A DNA stretch of 7,743 nt, from the NCBI GenBank assembly GCA_005801395.1, contig SYDV01000062.1, positions 1 to 7,743 on the forward strand, given 5' to 3'. The notes beneath the pieces were generated by a model that searched no databases, was not told the origin of the DNA, and worked only from the letters and a program-made list of their open reading frames with translations. Positions 6,272 to 7,743 of the stretch are shown here, piece after piece. Source of the DNA: Planctomycetia bacterium. GTDB taxonomy: Bacteria; Planctomycetota; UBA11346. A program made the translations under genes and the position numbers. Within the stretch, counting starts at the first letter, position 1. The number at the start of each line of letters is the position of its first letter.

Positions 6272-7480
6272 ATGCCGCTTACTCCATCAGCTCTCCTCGC
6301 TCGCTTCGGTTCACCGCTCTACGTTTACGATCTCGCCATCGTGCGCGCTCGGGCACAAGCGTTAAAACAAGCGATTGGCTACCGTCCATTTCAACCGTTA
6401 TTCGCAATTAAAGCGAATCCCTGTCCAGCAGTTGCGCGTACGATTGTCGCCGAAGGTTATGGCATTGATGCCGTGTCCCCAGGGGAAGTCGCTCTCGCAC
6501 TACGCCTAGGTGTTCGTCCGGAACATATTCTCTACACCGAAAATAATATGACGGATGCCGAACAGGCAGAAGCCGTCGCTCAAGGTGTTCTCATCAATTG
6601 TGGCAGTTTAGATCGACTCGAACGATTAGGACAAGCAGGTGCAAAACAGGCCTGTGTACGATTTAATCCAGATATTGGCGCTGGTGCACACGAGAAAATT
6701 TGCACTGCTGGCCCAATGACGAAATTTGGCGTTCATTATTCACAAGTCGGCGAAGTTAATCGCATTGAAAAAGAAACCGGTATTCAGGTCATCGGTTGTC
6801 ACATGCATATCGGCTCGGGCATTTTAGATGCCGACGTTTACGCCAGAGCTATGGCCGTCATTATTACGGTCGCTAAACAATTACCGCATTTACAATTTAT
6901 TGATTTCGGCGGTGGACTCGGCATTCCCTACCGAGTCGACCAAGCCTCTATTGACGTTGCTGCCGTTGGCGCCAAGGCCGATGCGCTCATGCGGGAATTC
7001 AGCGCGCAATTTGGCCGAACCATTGAGCTACGATTAGAGCCGGGTCGATTTTTAGTCGCGGAATCTGGCACCCTGCTGACCACGGTTACCTCAATCAAAA
7101 CAAATCCCGATACGACCTTAGCAAAAGGCCGCACGTATGTGGGCTGCGATACAGGATTTAATCACCTGGTTCGTGTCGCGATGTATGATGCCTATCACCG
7201 CATCGACAACCTCACCCATCCAAACGCGATAAAAAAGACAGTCGATATTGTCGGTAATATTTGTGAAAGCGGCGACGTTTTTGCCCGCGACCGCGCACTG
7301 CCTCAACCCGCATTAGGCGACATATTAGCCATCCGCGATGCAGGGGCCTACGGCATGGCAATGGCCAGCACCTATAATACTCGGCCATTACCCGCTGAAA
7401 TCGTAATTGATGGCGAAACCGTTCGCGTTGCCCGCCCACGCCAAGATGTAAACGCGCTGTTAGATGCCTATACGTGGTAA
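6272..7480 (+). CDS. lysA: Diaminopimelate decarboxylase
   Basis: This 402-residue PLP enzyme of fold type III (alanine racemase-like barrel) decarboxylates meso-diaminopimelate to L-lysine, the last step of lysine synthesis. The features are complete: FAIKANP (44-50) with the PLP Schiff-base Lys 47, HMHIGSG (177-183), DFGGGLGIPY (211-220) binding the PLP phosphate, EPGRFLV (256-262), CESGD (331-335) with the active-site Cys of the partner subunit, and DAGAYGMAMASTYN (356-369) with conserved tyrosines. Length and the ending YNTRPLPAE fit LysA better than ornithine or carboxynorspermidine decarboxylases. The ATG at 6272 is preferred. An in-frame ATG at 6149 lies inside the transglutaminase gene and would add 41 atypical residues. 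No Shine-Dalgarno is visible before either. It is 47 bases downstream of the transglutaminase gene with no terminator between, so it is probably co-transcribed. The enzyme removes a peptidoglycan precursor, which loosely fits an envelope-related cassette. Confidence 0.95.
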   Translation: MPLTPSALLARFGSPLYVYDLAIVRARAQALKQAIGYRPFQPLFAIKANPCPAVARTIVAEGYGIDAVSPGEVALALRLGVRPEHILYTENNMTDAEQAEAVAQGVLINCGSLDRLERLGQAGAKQACVRFNPDIGAGAHEKICTAGPMTKFGVHYSQVGEVNRIEKETGIQVIGCHMHIGSGILDADVYARAMAVIITVAKQLPHLQFIDFGGGLGIPYRVDQASIDVAAVGAKADALMREFSAQFGRTIELRLEPGRFLVAESGTLLTTVTSIKTNPDTTLAKGRTYVGCDTGFNHLVRVAMYDAYHRIDNLTHPNAIKKTVDIVGNICESGDVFARDRALPQPALGDILAIRDAGAYGMAMASTYNTRPLPAEIVIDGETVRVARPRQDVNALLDAYTW

Positions 7481-7512
7481 ATTAAGCTAGGCAGAACAAC
7501 TGCTATTTCGTC

Positions 7513-7558
7513 ATTAGAAGAAAACTCGTGCGGAATCCCGCACGAGTTTTCTTTTAAT
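7513..7558. terminator. Strong bidirectional intrinsic terminator
   Basis: GAAAACTCGTGCGG (7520-7533) pairs perfectly with CCGCACGAGTTTTC (7538-7551) around an AATC loop. Flanking bases extend the stem to about 21 pairs (7513-7533 with 7538-7558) with one G-U. The right side continues as TTTT and the left side is A-rich, so both strands produce a U-rich tail. It serves lysA, whose stop is 33 bases upstream, and the converging PhoH gene, whose stop is at 7584. Confidence 0.92.
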
Positions 7559-7583
7559 TTAGACCATTAGCGTTTATGCGAAA

Positions 7584-7743
7584 TTAAAGCACACTTGCCG
7601 CAATCCCTGCCAATTCGCTACGTTCCGACTTCTGCAAGGTCACATGTCCAGCCAGTTTTTGTCCACGCATGCGTTCAACCAAATAAGTCAAACCATTTGA
7701 ACTCGCATCCAAATATGGGTTGTCAATTTGATGTGGATCGCCG
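7584..7743 (-). CDS. PhoH-family ATPase, C-terminal fragment (gene runs off the window)
   Basis: Only the last 52 residues are present, read on the minus strand from the right edge to a TAA (7586-7584). They begin [12 protein letters not shown], then [16 protein letters not shown], and near the end [15 protein letters not shown]. The [12 protein letters not shown] segment and the closing 'KSERSELA' match PhoH-family proteins, in particular the form with an N-terminal PIN nuclease domain (PhoH2 type), where such a C-terminal end is typical. PhoH proteins are P-loop ATPases; PIN-PhoH members are reported as RNA helicase/RNases. The Walker motifs and any PIN domain lie outside the window, so the domain order is an inference. 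It converges on lysA and shares its terminator. Confidence 0.85.
   Translation of the reverse strand, partial: GDPHQIDNPYLDASSNGLTYLVERMRGQKLAGHVTLQKSERSELAGIAASVL

Overview
This window is an ordinary, densely coded stretch of bacterial chromosome. It has seven protein genes (one cut off at the right edge) and no tRNA, rRNA, CRISPR array, insertion sequence or phage gene that I can see. The HU-type protein has a 'NRLEFRDFGVFE ... NPKT' body and an extra C-terminal tail. Together with the PhoH-type protein, the stand-alone PTS EIIA and the MoxR/DUF58/transglutaminase set, it suggests a Gram-negative member of the PVC superphylum (Kiritimatiellota, Lentisphaerota, Verrucomicrobiota or Planctomycetota relatives) or a similar lineage. 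That placement is from memory of protein style and is only an inference.

Left part, minus strand (about 2134 down to 119). A probable promoter with a strong Shine-Dalgarno drives an HU/IHF-family DNA-binding protein. It is followed by a secreted protein with a weak OstA/LptA-like look, then a PtsN-like EIIA protein with its phosphorylatable histidine intact. The three genes are closely spaced, point the same way and probably form one operon. The first 118 bases hold no gene I can support.

Middle and right, plus strand (2258 to 7480). A MoxR-family AAA+ ATPase, a DUF58 membrane protein and a membrane-anchored transglutaminase-like protein (TgpA type) form a tightly packed cassette. The first pair overlaps as ATGA and the second as TAATG, so translation is probably coupled. 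The first and third proteins keep their catalytic motifs and DUF58 keeps its family motif. This trio is a widespread conserved cassette, thought to work on envelope or periplasmic proteins, though its substrate is unknown in most species. A lysA gene (diaminopimelate decarboxylase) follows 47 bases later and probably shares the transcript. It makes lysine and consumes meso-diaminopimelate, the peptidoglycan precursor.

Right edge. A strong hairpin with an A-run on one side and a T-run on the other lies between lysA and the end of a converging PhoH-family gene, and should terminate transcription in both directions.

The two operons are divergent from a 161-base region that carries the HU promoter and a 7-bp inverted repeat that could be an operator. 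I did not find a convincingly new biological system. The points most worth a second look are the secreted protein next to EIIA, the duplicated start of the transglutaminase gene, and the inverted repeat in the divergent region.
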